Of a DNA stretch of 64,000 nt, positions 35,033 through 48,032 are shown in pieces. The notes under the pieces are model-generated. The model saw nothing but the letters and a program-made list of their open reading frames with translations, made no database searches and had not been told where the DNA came from. The stretch's first letter is position 1, and each line of letters starts with the position of its first letter. The position numbers and the translations under genes are program-made. The DNA comes from Sapria himalayana (taxonomy: Eukaryota > Streptophyta > Magnoliopsida > Malpighiales > Rafflesiaceae), in assembly GCA_029783825.1 (NCBI GenBank), contig JAREIK010010382.1:51482-115481 (forward strand). Direction: 5' to 3'.

Positions 35033-35787
35033 CATATAGCTATAAAGATAAATAAACAAATGCATTGATAGATAGATAGATAGATAGATAGAAAAATAGA
35101 TAGATTGATTGAATGATTGATAGTTAGATAAATATACATATAGATAGATAGATTGATTGATTTATTGATTGATATTTTGATAGAAAGATTGATAGATAGA
35201 TTGATAGACAATTAGATACTTGATTGATAGAAAGATAGATAGATAGATCGAAAAACAAATAGATAGAGAGATAGATAGAGAGATAGATAGTTAGATAGAT
35301 AGATAGACAAATTGAAAGAAAGATAGATAGATAGACATATATATATACAAATAAATAGGTAGATATATAGATAGGTCAATAGATAGATAGACAAACAGAT
35401 AGATAGATAGACAAATAAATAAAAAGATAGATAGACATATATATAAACAGAGTGATAGACAAATAGTTAGACAAATAGATAGATAGATAGTTAGAAAGAT
35501 ATATAAATAAAGAGATAAACAAATAGACAAATTAATATTCAGATAGATAGATAGACTGATAGATAGAAAGATAGAAAATTAATAAACAAATAAATAGATA
35601 TATAGATTGAGAGACCGTTCGATAAATAGATGGACAAATAGATAGACAGACAAATAGATAGACTGATTGATAGACTGATTTATAGAAAGATAGATATACT
35701 GATATATAGAATGCTAGATAGATAGACAAATAGATAGATAGATAGATACACAAATAGAATGATTGACAGATAAATAGACAAATAGAT

Positions 35788-35827
<40 letters not shown>

Positions 35828-38800
35828 AGTGATAGATTGAGAGATATAATGATAGATAAATCGATAGATAGATAGTTAGATAGAGAAATAGATAGAAAAA
35901 AAGATATGTAGATATATAATTAGATAGAAAGATAGATTGACAGATTGATAAAAACATAAATAGACAAATTGATAGATAAATAAGTAGATAAATAGATAAA
36001 GAGATAGATAGATTGATAAATAGATAGATTGATAGATAGACAGATAGATAGATAGATAGATTCTTAAAAAGATTGAAATACAGAATGATAGATTGATTGA
36101 TAAATAAATTTATAAACAAATTGATAGACTGGTAGATATACAGATAGACATATTAATAGATAGATAGGTAGATATTTAAAATGACAGATAGATATGTAGA
36201 TAGGTTGTAAGACAAATAGATAGATTGATTAATATATAGATTGAAACATAGATTGATAGATAGATTTGCAGACAGATTGTTAGAAATATAGATAGATAGA
36301 AAGATAGATAAATAGATAAATAGAAATACATATAGATAAATAGATAGATAGATATATATATATATATATATAGACAAATAGATAGATAAATAGATAGAAA
36401 GATATACAGATAGATAGATATATTGATATATATAGATAGATAGATAGAGAGAGAGAGAAATAGATAGATATATAGACAAATAGAAAGACATAAAGATAAA
36501 CAAATAGATCAATATATTGATTGATTGATATATAGGTATATAGATAGATAGATAGACAAATAGATAGATTTATTTATAGAAAGATAGAGAAATCAATATA
36601 CAAATTTACAGACAAATAAACAAACAGAAAGATAGATAAAAAGATATATAGATAGATAGATAGATAGATAGATAGAAGTTATAGATAGATAGATTGATTA
36701 ATTAATTGATTGATTGATTGACAGATAGATAGATATACAAATTGATAGATAGATAGAAATATATAAAGACTGACAAATTGATAGATAGAATGATAGATAT
36801 ATATACTGATAAATAGTCAGATAAATAATGAAATTGATAGATAGATAGATATATAGATTCATTGATTATTAATAGATTAATAGATAGATTAATAGAGAAA
36901 TTGATAGACAGATAGGTAAGTAGATAAATAGATAGAAAGATAGATAGATTGATTGATTGATTGGTAGGCAGATAGATTGATTGACAGATAAATAAAAAGT
37001 TTGATAGAAAGATTGATAAAGAGATTTATAGACAAATTGATAGAAAGATAGAATGAAAGATAGATAGAGAAAACGATAGACATATATAAAGACATATAGA
37101 TATTTAGATAGATAGATAGATAGAAAGATAGATAAATAGATAATTTCAAAGTTAGATAGATTATTAGATAGAGAGATAAGGATATATATAGATAGATAGA
37201 TAGACAGATAAATAGATAGATAGGTAGATAAATAGATAGATAGATTGATTGATAGTTAGATTGATTTATTGATTGACTGATTAATAAATAGATTGATAGA
37301 TTTAGAAATACATATGCAGTTAAATAGTCAAATAGATAGAGAAATATAAAGTTATATAGATAGACAGATAAATAAATAAATAAATAAATATATATATATA
37401 TATATATAGATTGATAGACAGATTGATAAAGAGATTGAAGGAAAGATAGATATATAATTAGATTGTTAGATATATAGATAGATAGCTAGATAGATAGATT
37501 GATAATAAGATAGACGGGTAGATAAATAGATAGATAGATAGAAAGACATATAGATAAACAAATAGATAGATAGACATATAGATAGATAGATAGATATATT
37601 GATAAATAGATAGATAGGTAGATAGATATTTAGATAGATAGATAGATAGATTAATAGATATATTGATATAAAGATTGATAGACATATTGATAGATAGATT
37701 GATATATTGATTTATAGATAGATTGAAAAATAAAAAGATAGAAAGATAGATAAATAGATATATAGATAGAGTGTTATACACATTTTTAGACAAATAGATA
37801 AAGATATATATAGATATATAGATAGAAGGATAAATAGATAGATAGAAAGATGACAGATATATAGATATATTGATATACAAATATGTAGATAATTAGATAG
37901 TGAGATAGATTGACACAAAAATAGGTAGTTAAATAGATAGACAAATAAATAGACAGATAAAAAGAGAGAGAGAGAGAGATACATAGATAAATATACAGAT
38001 AGATAGATAGAAATATAGTTATAGATATATTAATAGATAGATAAAAAGATTGACAAATAGAAAGATAGAATGATAAATAAATAGAAAGATAGATAGATAT
38101 AAAATAGATAGTTTGAAAATAGATAGATAGATCATTACATAGAAAGATAGATAAACAAATTGATATATAGATTCATAGATGATTGAATGATATAAAGATT
38201 TTTAATTATATTGATAGATAGATTAATTGATAATTTGATATATATGTAGATAGATAAATTTATAGAAATATAATTAGATAGATATATAGATAAATAGTGA
38301 GATAGATAGATTGATTGATTGACAGATAGAAAGATAGATAGATAGATTGATTGATTAATTGATGGAATGATTTATAGACATATAGATAGATAAATTGATT
38401 GACTAATTTACAGGCAGATTAATAGAATTATTTTTTGACCGATAGATAGACAAAAAGATAGACAGAAAGATAGTTCGACATATATCGACTAATAAATACA
38501 TAGATAGATATATAGTTTGAAAGATTATTAGATAGATAGATAAAGATATATATAAATTGATCGATAGATAGATAGATATATAAATATATATATATATATA
38601 GATAAATTTATTTATACAAAAATATGTTGAAAGATAGATAGATATACAAAAAATAGACAAATAAATAAATAGATAGATAGATTAATAGATAGCCAGATAG
38701 ATAGATAGATAAACATATATAGAGAAAGTTAGATCGGTAGATAGATAAAGTGATATATTTATAGATATATAGATAGCTAGATAAACAAATAAATACATAG

Positions 38801-41091
38801 ATAGATAGATAGCCAAATACATAGACAGATAGAGTGATAGATAGATAGACATATAGATAAATAGATAGATAGAAAGACTAATATATAGATAGATAGTTAG
38901 ATAAACAAATAGATAGACACATAGAAAGACAGACAGATAGATAGATAGACAGATAGGTAGATAGATAGATATATAGATAGACAAATAGATAGATAGAATG
39001 ATAGATAGATTTATAGGTAGATTGATAAACAAATTGATAGATTGATTGACAGAGAAATTGATAGAATGATAGATAGACTTATAGATAGTCAGATAGATCA
39101 ATAAAAAGATAGATTGAAAGATAGATGGACAAATAGATAGATAGATAGACAGATAGATATACAGATAGATAGAGAAAAAGATGGAAAAATATATATATAG
39201 ATTTATAGAAAGATAGACTAATAGAAAAATAAAATGATAGATAGATACATCAACATATCGATAGATATTTATATAGATAGATAGATAGATAGATAATTAG
39301 ATAGACAGATAGATACACAGATAGATAGATAGACAGATAGGTAGATAGATAGATAGATAGATAGACAGATAAATAGGTAAGCAAATAGACAGACAGATAG
39401 ATAGATAGACAAATTGTTAAATAGATATAAAGATACATAGACTGAAAGATAGATAGATTGATAGATAGGTAGTTAGATTCATAGATAGTTATATAGATAG
39501 ATAGAAGATAAATAGACAAATAGATAGACAGATATATAAATAGATATATAAACTAATAGATAGATAGAAAGATAGACTAATAGATAGATAGATAGAGAGA
39601 TTAATAGATAGATAGAAAAATTGATAGATATATAGATAATTAGATTGAAAGATAGACAGATAGAATGATATTTAGATTAATATTTATATAGATAAATAGA
39701 TAGATAGATTGTTAGATAGATAGATAGCTAGATAGATAGTTTGATAGAAAGATTGATAGTCTTATTGATAGACAGATAGGTAGACAGACAGATAGATAGA
39801 TAGATAGATAGATTTATAGACAAATAAATAGATAGATACATATAGATAGACAAAAAGATAGGTAGATAGAAAGAAAGAGAGATACATAAATAGATAGATA
39901 TATAGATTATTAGACAAGTAAATAGACAGATAGATAAATTGAGAGATAGAAAAATAGATAGACATATATATATATAGAATGGTAGATAGATATATAGATA
40001 GATAAATAGATAGATAGACAGATAGATACCCAGAAAAATAGACAAATAAATAGACGTATATATATAGACATATAGATAGACAAATAGGTAGACAAATAAA
40101 TAGATTGATTGATATACAAATATTTAGACAAATAGATATATAGATAGACAATTATAAAACAAATCGATAAACAAATAGATAGATAGATAGACATATAGAT
40201 AGACATAAAGATACATATAATGATAGATAGATTGGTATATAGGCATATAGACATACAAATACAAAGTTGTATAAATAGATAGATATATAGAAAAAATGAT
40301 AGATATATAAAGTGATTAATTTATATATACACTGATAGATATATTGTTATTCCAATTGATAAATAGATTGATAGACATATTGATAGAGAGATTGTTAGAT
40401 TGATTGATAGGTATATTGATATACAAATTGATAGATAGATAGATATACAGATATATAGAAAGATAGATAGACAAATAGATAGATAGAAAGATACATGACA
40501 AAATAGATAGATAGAAAGATTGATAATGTGATAAATAGACATATAGATAGACAAGTAAATAAATAGATAGATAAATATATAGATAGATAAATAGACAAAA
40601 AGATTGACATATAGATAAACATATAAATAGATAGATGGAAAGATAGATAGATAGACATGCATATAGATAGATATCTAGACCAACATATTGATACATAGAT
40701 AGATATCTAGACCAACATATTGATAGATAGATAGATATATAGAGAGATAGATAGATAGAGACAATGATAGATAGATAGAGACAATGATAGATAGATAGAT
40801 ATATAGACAAACAGACAGATAGACAGATAGATAGATAAATAGACTTATAGAATGATATAGAGATATATAGATAGAAAGATAAATAGATAGTTTGACAGAT
40901 AGATATATAGATAGTTATAAAGAATGATAAACACATTTATAGACAGATAGATAGAGAAATACATAGACATATGATAAATAGATAGATAGATAGGCATATA
41001 GATAGATAGATTATTAGGTAGACAGATATATTGACAAATATATATACAGATTGATAGAAAAATAAATAAATAGAGAGACTGACAGAAAGAT
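35033..41091. repeat. Degenerate (GATA)n array
   Basis: About 6 kb of GATA-type repeats on the plus strand with (AT)n runs at about 35788-35822, 36353-36371 and 37387-37409. It has the same strand sense as 22099-24301, so the two were probably one array before CACTA copy B inserted. The open frames of up to about 200 codons on the minus strand come from stop-free TATC repeats. Confidence 0.95.
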
Positions 41092-41528
41092 TAAAAGTGT
41101 CAAATAGGCTACGCCGGCCCGGCCCTACATAGGGCACGACATGATTTAGATGTGCGTGGCTCGGCATGGCATGCTTCAATGCTGTGCTCGGGCCCGTGCC
41201 GAGCATACCCTTGGCACCGATCGTGCCCTACCAGGCCGAGGGAATTCAGCCCACATGCCTTGCCAAGCACTGCACGAGGGTCTGGCTCAGGGGCACGACA
41301 GATGTGACCACACACCGAGTTTGGTCACGGTGACCCGATGCCTGATGGGCAAAGCTAGCCAAGCCATGAAAGGGCGACGATGGCATGGAGGCATGCCATG
41401 AAACCATACTTTTTTAAAAAAATTAGGGTTTTGGCCTGTCCCGAACTGGGCCGATCTTGGTAGATTTTGGGCCAGGGCCCATGTCAGGACTGACCTCACC
41501 GAACCATGCCGAGCCAGGCACGGCATGG
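41092..41528. mobile_element. Small GC-rich hAT derivative
   Basis: The left end TAAAAGTGTCAAATAGGCTA resembles the hAT end at 24415 (TAGAAGTGCCAAATGGGTCA). The body is strongly GC-rich ('gccggcccggccc', 'ggcatggcatgc') like the subterminal parts of that hAT. The right end near 41528 (inward TGAGTGTACCATGCC) is a weaker match. It sits exactly between a GATA array and truncated CACTA copy C. No transposase. The three overlapping open frames here (41109-41526) follow from high GC and I do not call them genes. Confidence 0.55.
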
Positions 41529-41599
41529 TACACTCACTGCTTCTTATGACCTCCTATGGTTTCCAAATAGATAGAATCATAGTCAATGGTTGAAGATCC

Positions 41600-43060
41600 A
41601 TAGAACCCTCTACTTGTTGAGAAGCAGTTGACACACATTCTTCCATTAATTTTTGTGATAAAATAGTTAAAAATACTATTATAGATATACATATAATTGT
41701 TTTATATTTTGCATTCCAAACAACTTTCAAAATTTATTGTCGTACTATTATATTTTTTTAATATAACAGATTCTTACAGCAATCATCTGAGACTGGTTGT
41801 CAACAAACTGACCATCTGTTTTCTTCACATGCATCTTTTTGAAAATCTCATAAAAATGTGGATCTTGACCTAATTATCTAGCCTAGAGTATGTATTTATT
41901 AAGTCATAAAATAACAAATGATAAAAAAATTAACAAAATTAATAAAATCATGCACTCATTAAATTTATTTAGACTATTAGGACAACCACTAATATATAAA
42001 TATTAAAAATTTTAATATTATACTAAATCTCGAGCATGCTTAATGCTCGACTTTGGCCCTCCTGTGTGACTCGACATTTTTGTACCTAGTCCGGCTACCT
42101 CAGTTCATTAATTTTTGCTGGTAATCTCTGATTTTTTTTTAACATCTAACTCCTCCCAATACTTAAGCCACTCGGACCAGTCATCCTCGGATATTAATTT
42201 AGCCATTTCTTTTATATTCTTCAATTAATGGACGAAATCAGAATACCATTCAGTAGCTTTACTCTCTGATAATGACTTTATCTTTCCATCTAATTTGAGT
42301 GCCCATGTGCACTTATTCTATATATAAAAATATCACAAAAAAATTTATATAAATTACAAGGACATAATTATTTGCTGCTTGAATAAAAACCAACATAATA
42401 GTCAACTAAGCAGATACTTAATTTTCGATGTTTTTTTTTCATTATTTTTATTTGAAGTCATTAAAATTAGACTCTTTTGTCAACTCAGAAACTTTATTCA
42501 ATGATAATGCTTTAGAATCAACAATTTTCTTGAAATGCTTTGTAATTATAGCAGAACACTTGTGAGATAGAATACAACTATACAAATAGATAAATAACAT
42601 TGAAAAAAAAGCAAATCATAACTATATATAAAAAAATTACTAATAGGATCATCATAATATTTTATCTAGTAATATTTAAATATTTCTTATACCTCTCATC
42701 CACAATCTCAATTACTAACTTAACACTGAATGCAGAAGAAGGCACAACATTTGATGATGTCGATGATTTTATAAAGGGGTAACTATCGGTGTAAAATATA
42801 GTGTAGAAGATGGTGATGGATCAAAAGTATTTGTAGGAATGACAATGGGTGGTGGGCTTATATCTGATAAAGGTGATAGTAAAGGTGTCAATGATGGTGA
42901 TGTAGATATAAATGTAGATGATGTTTGTGATGTTTAAGTCTGAATATAGTGGGGATGAGATGGTAATATATTTGCAACATGGTATAAAATACTAGATAAA
43001 TTTGGTCCATTATACGTCTTGTCCACCTCCACCATGGCCACATCCTTTAGGTTCCATCTA
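41600..43060 (-). pseudogene. Copy C second CACTA gene, decayed
   Basis: Parallel to copy A 2290-3623. About 42700-43060 is the N-terminal Gly/Ser-rich part (glycine-rich CGHGGGG near 43030). About 42450-42560 is equivalent to the SKAFSWKKASE block. About 41805-41885 encodes the GR.P.FYEIF.KMHVKK segment. Copy C has an extra ~160 bp at about 41985-42160 that copy A lacks. Multiple stops. Confidence 0.55.
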
Positions 43061-43200
43061 CTATACAAAATATAAAAACATAGAACAAATAATAGAGATA
43101 TGATGAACAACCATGCATTTTATAATAAAACACACCAATAAATTTTATCAAAATATAGAAAGGTTTTGATAGTTTAATATTATAATACAATTATACCAAT

Positions 43201-43435
43201 TTAATTATTGGCATAATTATAATTCTCTAATTGATCTTCTGACATTTCTTCTGATTCTGATGGAAGTTCCAACTCATCTTCAGATAGAAATTGATCATCA
43301 TCAATTTCAATTAGGCCACCAATTGAGTCACATAAATTTACTAGATCATCATCTACATGCACATGTTCAATATTATTTAAGTCATCTTCTTGGAATGCTG
43401 GTGCAATAGTTATGTCTGCACTTCTTTGTTGAGAG
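43201..43435 (-). CDS. Acidic C-terminal tail of CACTA transposase (copy C)
   Basis: An open stretch reading QQRSADITIAPAFQEDDLNN, then DDDLVNLCDSIGGLIEIDDD, and ending in an acidic tail with DELELPSESEEMSED and a stop at 43201. Copy A has the same start of the tail (QQRSADLDIATAFQEDDINN, 3908-4000) but a broken end. Upstream, the frame runs into the GA-rich leader, an artificial Ser/Leu/Phe-rich extension made by the internal deletion. The acidic tail is the natural end of the transposase protein. Confidence 0.55.
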
Positions 43436-44040
43436 AAAAAAAGGAGGGAGAGAAAGAGAGAGAAATGGGGAAGAGAGAGAAAGAGAGCAATGGGGAAGAG
43501 AGAGAAAGAGAGAAAGGGGAAAGAGAGAGAGAGAGAAGGGAGAGATAGAGAGAGAGAGAAGGGAGAGATAGAGAGAGAGAGAAGGGTGAGAGAGAGAGAG
43601 AAAGGAGAGATAGAGAGAGAGAGAGAAGGAAGAAAGATAATGAGAGGGAGAGGGAGAGAGGAAAAAAATGCAAAAATGAAATAGTGCAAGAAAGAAAATA
43701 TAAAGAGAGAGAGAGAGAGTGACACAAAAAGAAAAAGAGGGAGAGAGAGTGACACAGAAAGAATGATAGAGGGAGAGAAAGACACATAGAGAATATAATG
43801 TTAGAATGAGGAAATATAAAAAAGAACAAACATATTTCTTCTATACAAACCTATCATATATTACATCTTTTGTCATACATAAGTTCATATATGAGCCAAA
43901 GGCCCAAGAGTGGGATTAAGTAAGAGTACGTACTTATTTCAATAGTATGCTATATCAAACCAATGCTATGTGCTTAGATATTATTGATATTATATCTTTT
44001 GTCATTTAATTTCAAGTTAGTGCAACAAATTAGTAATATC
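43436..44040 (-). repeat. Copy C GA-rich leader and conserved block
   Basis: 43436-43790 is G/A-rich low-complexity (gagagagaaaggg type), like 7735-8035 of copy A. 43800-44040 matches 8040-8320 of copy A ('agtaagagtacg', 'tatgtgcttagatattatt'). No gene; the open frames on both strands are compositional. Confidence 0.7.
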
Positions 44041-46080
44041 CCATTTATAATTATATGTTATTATATAAATAGTATTTGTAGTTATAAATAGTTAGATATA
44101 GTTAAAGATATAGTTATATATTGATATATTCATACAAGTAGTTATATGTAGTTATACATAAATATATACAATGTTATAACCAAATATATAGATGTACATA
44201 TATGTATACATAGTTACAAATATAGTTATATTTAATTACATAGAGTATTATTATACAAATATTCATATATAGTTATACACATCTAGCTAAACATAATGTT
44301 GTATGTTGTTATACAGTAATTATAAATATAGTTACATGTTGTTATACATATAGTTACACATATAGTTATACTTATATTTATACATGTAGGTATATATATT
44401 TTTTCATATAAATTTATATATGAGCACATATAGTTATCTATAAGTGTAGATATTGTATAATATATTTTTGTATACAAATATATTAAAAAGTATATTAAAT
44501 ATATGTTGTTAATTATATATTTAAATATATTTATGTATAATGTTTTTATAGTTATACAGGTAGTCAACAAAAATTATTTATCATTATATGTTATTATAAT
44601 TATAGTATATATAGTTAAAAATAAAGTCATATATAGTTAAACATATAGTTATATATAGATATATTCATACAAGTAGTATATGTAGTTATCCATAAATGTA
44701 TACAAAGTTATAAACAAATATATAGATTTACATATATGTATACATAGTTACAAAAATAGTTATATTTAATTATATAGAGTGTTACATAGTAATACATATA
44801 TTTATATATAGTTTTATACATGTAGTTAAACATAATGTTGTATGTTGTTATACATGTAATTATAAATATAATTACATGTGGTTTTACATATATTTACACA
44901 TATAGTTATACTTATATTTATACATGTAGGTATATACATTTTTTCATTTAATTTTATTTATTTATACATATAGTTATGTATAGGTATAGATATAGTAAAA
45001 TACATTTTTATATACTAATATATAAAATGTATTATTGAATATATGTTGTTATTTATATATTTAAATATAGTTATGTATACTATTTTTTTAGTTATACATA
45101 TAGTCAAAGACAATTATTTATAGTTATATGCTCTTATAGCTATAGTATATATAGTTAAAAATAGAGTTATATATAGTTATACATATAGTTATATATAGAT
45201 ATATTCATACAAGTAGTTATAAGTAGTTATACATAAATGTATACAACATTATAAACAAATATATAGATTTAATTATATGCATACATATATGTATGCATAG
45301 TTACAAATATAGTTATAATTAATTATATAGAGTGTTACATAGTTATAAAAATATTTATATATAGTTATTCACATATAGATATATATATGTATATGTAGTT
45401 AAAGATATAATTATATATAACATTTTTATAGTTATACATTTAGTAAAATACAATTATATATCGTTATATATTATTATACATATAGTATATTTTGTTAGAA
45501 ATATAGTTATATAAAATTATACATATAGTTATAAATTATTATAAAGTTAAAAAAATTGTTTTGTCTAGTAATAAATATAGTTATAAAATTAGTTTACATA
45601 ATAATAAATATAGATATAAATACTTTTATATATAATGACATATGATTATATAATTATACTAGTGTTTAAATATAATATTTGTTCTTAAATCTTTTTATAA
45701 ATGTTATTTATATATAATTATATATATGTGACACTTTTATAAATTTCATATAATATATATATCTCATTTATATAAACATTATAAATATTATAAATTTATA
45801 TAAAAATTAATATGTTAATAAATATTTACAAAAATGTATAAACATTTTATTTTATATGTTATATATAAAATTATATAAATAGATAGTTTTATGTAAATTT
45901 TGTATAGATATTTATAAACATTAATACATATGTATAAATATTTATATATAACATTATAAGTTTATATTAACATATTAGTGTTTATATATAATGTAATACG
46001 TTTATATATATTAAAGTATAGACATTTATATATAATGTCATACGATTATATAAAAGTATAAAAGTTTATATATAATATTA
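44040..46080. repeat. AT-rich satellite, tandem ~540-bp units (copy C)
   Basis: The landmark 'caaatatatagat' occurs at 44181, 44715 and 45256 (spacings 534 and 541). The landmark 'aaacataatgttgtatgtt' occurs at 44289 and 44828 (spacing 539). These give a unit of about 540 bp. Units decay after about 45400 into shorter 'ttatatataatg' words. Confidence 0.75.
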
Positions 46081-46779
46081 TCTATTTATAATATTTTTGG
46101 AGACAACAAAAATAGAACTGATAAACATTAAGTTCGTTTTTTCTTAAGATACAGAAGTAAAAAACATTAAGCATAATTTTTTTAAGTTACAAATGGAGAA
46201 AACAATATGCAAACAATTTGTATTTGAAATAGATAAAACCCTAAAAATTTAAATAGTAAGAGAACAAAGTTTAGATTGACCATTTATTGTTTCATTACTA
46301 GTGTAGATTAAAAATCATATAAGTGATATTAAAATAGAAGAAAAAAGAAGGAAAATTGGAGGAAAAAAAATCAAACCCGAATATTCTATAACAACCAAAC
46401 TCCACCAATGGTAATTAAATTGATAGAGATAGAGATATGTATATAGCATTCCGAAGGAGAAGAGATATGATAATATTATATGGTAACAAGAAGAGATAGA
46501 TTTTGTAAGTTGCTCCCTTAGTCCAGTTTTGCTTCTCCTCTCATCATCATTGAAAGATAGAAAAAATGATAAGTGCTTAATGCCTTAGCATCTTTTGACA
46601 AGGAAACTATAAATACAAAATTGGCTGTAAATAAATAGAAAATAAAGATACAAAAATATAAAAGTAAACTAAAATTATAAAAAATAAATAATTTAAATAA
46701 AAAAAATGAAATAGATTTTTATTTAACCATAATTATATTATTTCATTAATATATAAAATAATAATATATAATAATAAAG

Positions 46780-46818
<39 letters not shown>

Positions 46819-47490
46819 GGTTATAAATTTATAAGAATTCAATTTATTTTTTATTTATATAATAGAAAAAATTATAAAGGCATAAAATTTGAATCTTTTA
46901 GTCATTATAAATTTGAATATTTTAAGTGTTCATTTAATAACCACACTGAGATATTTATTTTTTAAATCATAAAAAATGTTTTAATATAATTAAAACATCC
47001 ATGTATTAATCTTTAAATATCAACTTTTTTTTTATTTTATGAAAAATTTGAATTTTTTTTATAATTCAAAAATTTCAAATCTTTGTCATTATATTTTTAA
47101 AGGATTCTTATAATCACACAATTATTTTTTGTACTTTAATAATATAAATATTTACTTGTTTATTCATTAATTGATATATTAGTATAAATTTTTATATTTA
47201 ATCAAATAATTGTTTATTTTAACTTTTTAATAGTAGTTATTTTTATTTATGTTTATTTATTAATTAAACTATCTAAAAAATTATTATAATTAGATAATAA
47301 ATTATATAATGTTTTTTAATACAGATATTTAAATATCATAATTAAAAATTTCAGAAAAAAATTTTGTATAATTTTTAATTAATTTATAATAAAAAAATAG
47401 TTATTTTAGTCTAATTTAATATAGATTTTTAGTCGAATTTATATATTAATTAAAATTTTAATTTATAATATATATTTTTATTACTATATG
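46080..47490 (-). other. Copy C AT-rich 5' interior
   Basis: 46080-46700 is a less repetitive stretch with no recognisable gene. 46770-46815 is an (AT)n run. 46850-47480 is very AT-rich and equivalent in position to copy A 12090-12840. Confidence 0.45.
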
Positions 47491-47495
47491 AAGAG

Positions 47496-48032
47496 ATTGT
47501 ATCTTTCAAGGATTACTCATCTATTGACCATGAAATACCTTTAATATAGAAAATTAGATAAAATATTAAAATAAATAATGCTTATAAAAATTAAATCATT
47601 AAAGATTAGCGATGGAAATTATCAATAACCCAAATAGATAGGGAAAAATCCCTAACTAAATGCATATATTTTGAGATAATAAATATTTAAGGAATAATCG
47701 CTTTCAATTATATATAAAATCATAAAAAAATAAATTTAGTTAATTATTTAGTGATGGGTATTGTCTCGTTCTAATTAGCTAGGGATATTCCATCTCTAAT
47801 TCCGTCGCTAAATTTACATCTTTTCTTTGAGAGAATATCTACGATTATTTTAGCGATGGAAGATTTTCATTCGAACATTTCCATCACTAATCCATAACTA
47901 ATCCATCACAAAATTTTAATTTATTGTAAAATCAAAAATCCATTATTATACCTTAGCTAATCCCTAGCTAATTATCTAGAAAATTTATGCCTAGTTAAAT
48001 TTCCTTAGCTAAATAGATATTTTTTTGTAGTT
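47496..48032 (-). repeat. Copy C conserved 5' block, subterminal repeats and terminus
   Basis: 'gtatctttcaaggattactc' (47496-47515) followed at 47600-48015 by 'agctagggatattcc', 'ttccgtcgctaaattt' and related motifs, then the end TTTTTTGTAGTT. TATC repeats begin about ten bases later. Confidence 0.75.

Larger units (their letters stand above)
41529..48032 (-). mobile_element. CACTA copy C, internal-deletion derivative, 3' truncated
   Basis: From its 5' end: a terminus at 48032 (TTTTTTGTAGTT, last base T instead of G), subterminal repeats (47600-48015), the conserved 5' block (47496-47550), AT-rich interior, the ~540-bp satellite (44040-46080), GA-rich leader (43436-43800), the acidic C-terminal tail of the transposase (43201-43435) and the second gene (41805-43060). 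The 3' part is cut off at 41529 by the hAT derivative. The jump from leader straight to transposase tail shows that about 3.7 kb of transposase gene is missing relative to copy A. Confidence 0.75.

Noticed and set aside
35017..41206. Long minus-strand Tyr/Leu/Ser/Ile frames, up to 206 codons
   Set aside because: By-product of the GATA array on the plus strand; several overlap in different frames of the same strand.
41109..41526. Three overlapping frames in the GC-rich block
   Set aside because: They overlap on both strands, have no recognisable domain and lie in a short hAT derivative; high GC explains the absence of stops.
43410..43829. Ser/Leu/Phe-rich frame joined to the acidic tail, looking like a 194-codon protein with a hydrophobic N-terminus (43201-43785)
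   Set aside because: The hydrophobic part is the GA-rich leader fused to the transposase tail by the internal deletion; only 43201-43435 is genuine coding relic.
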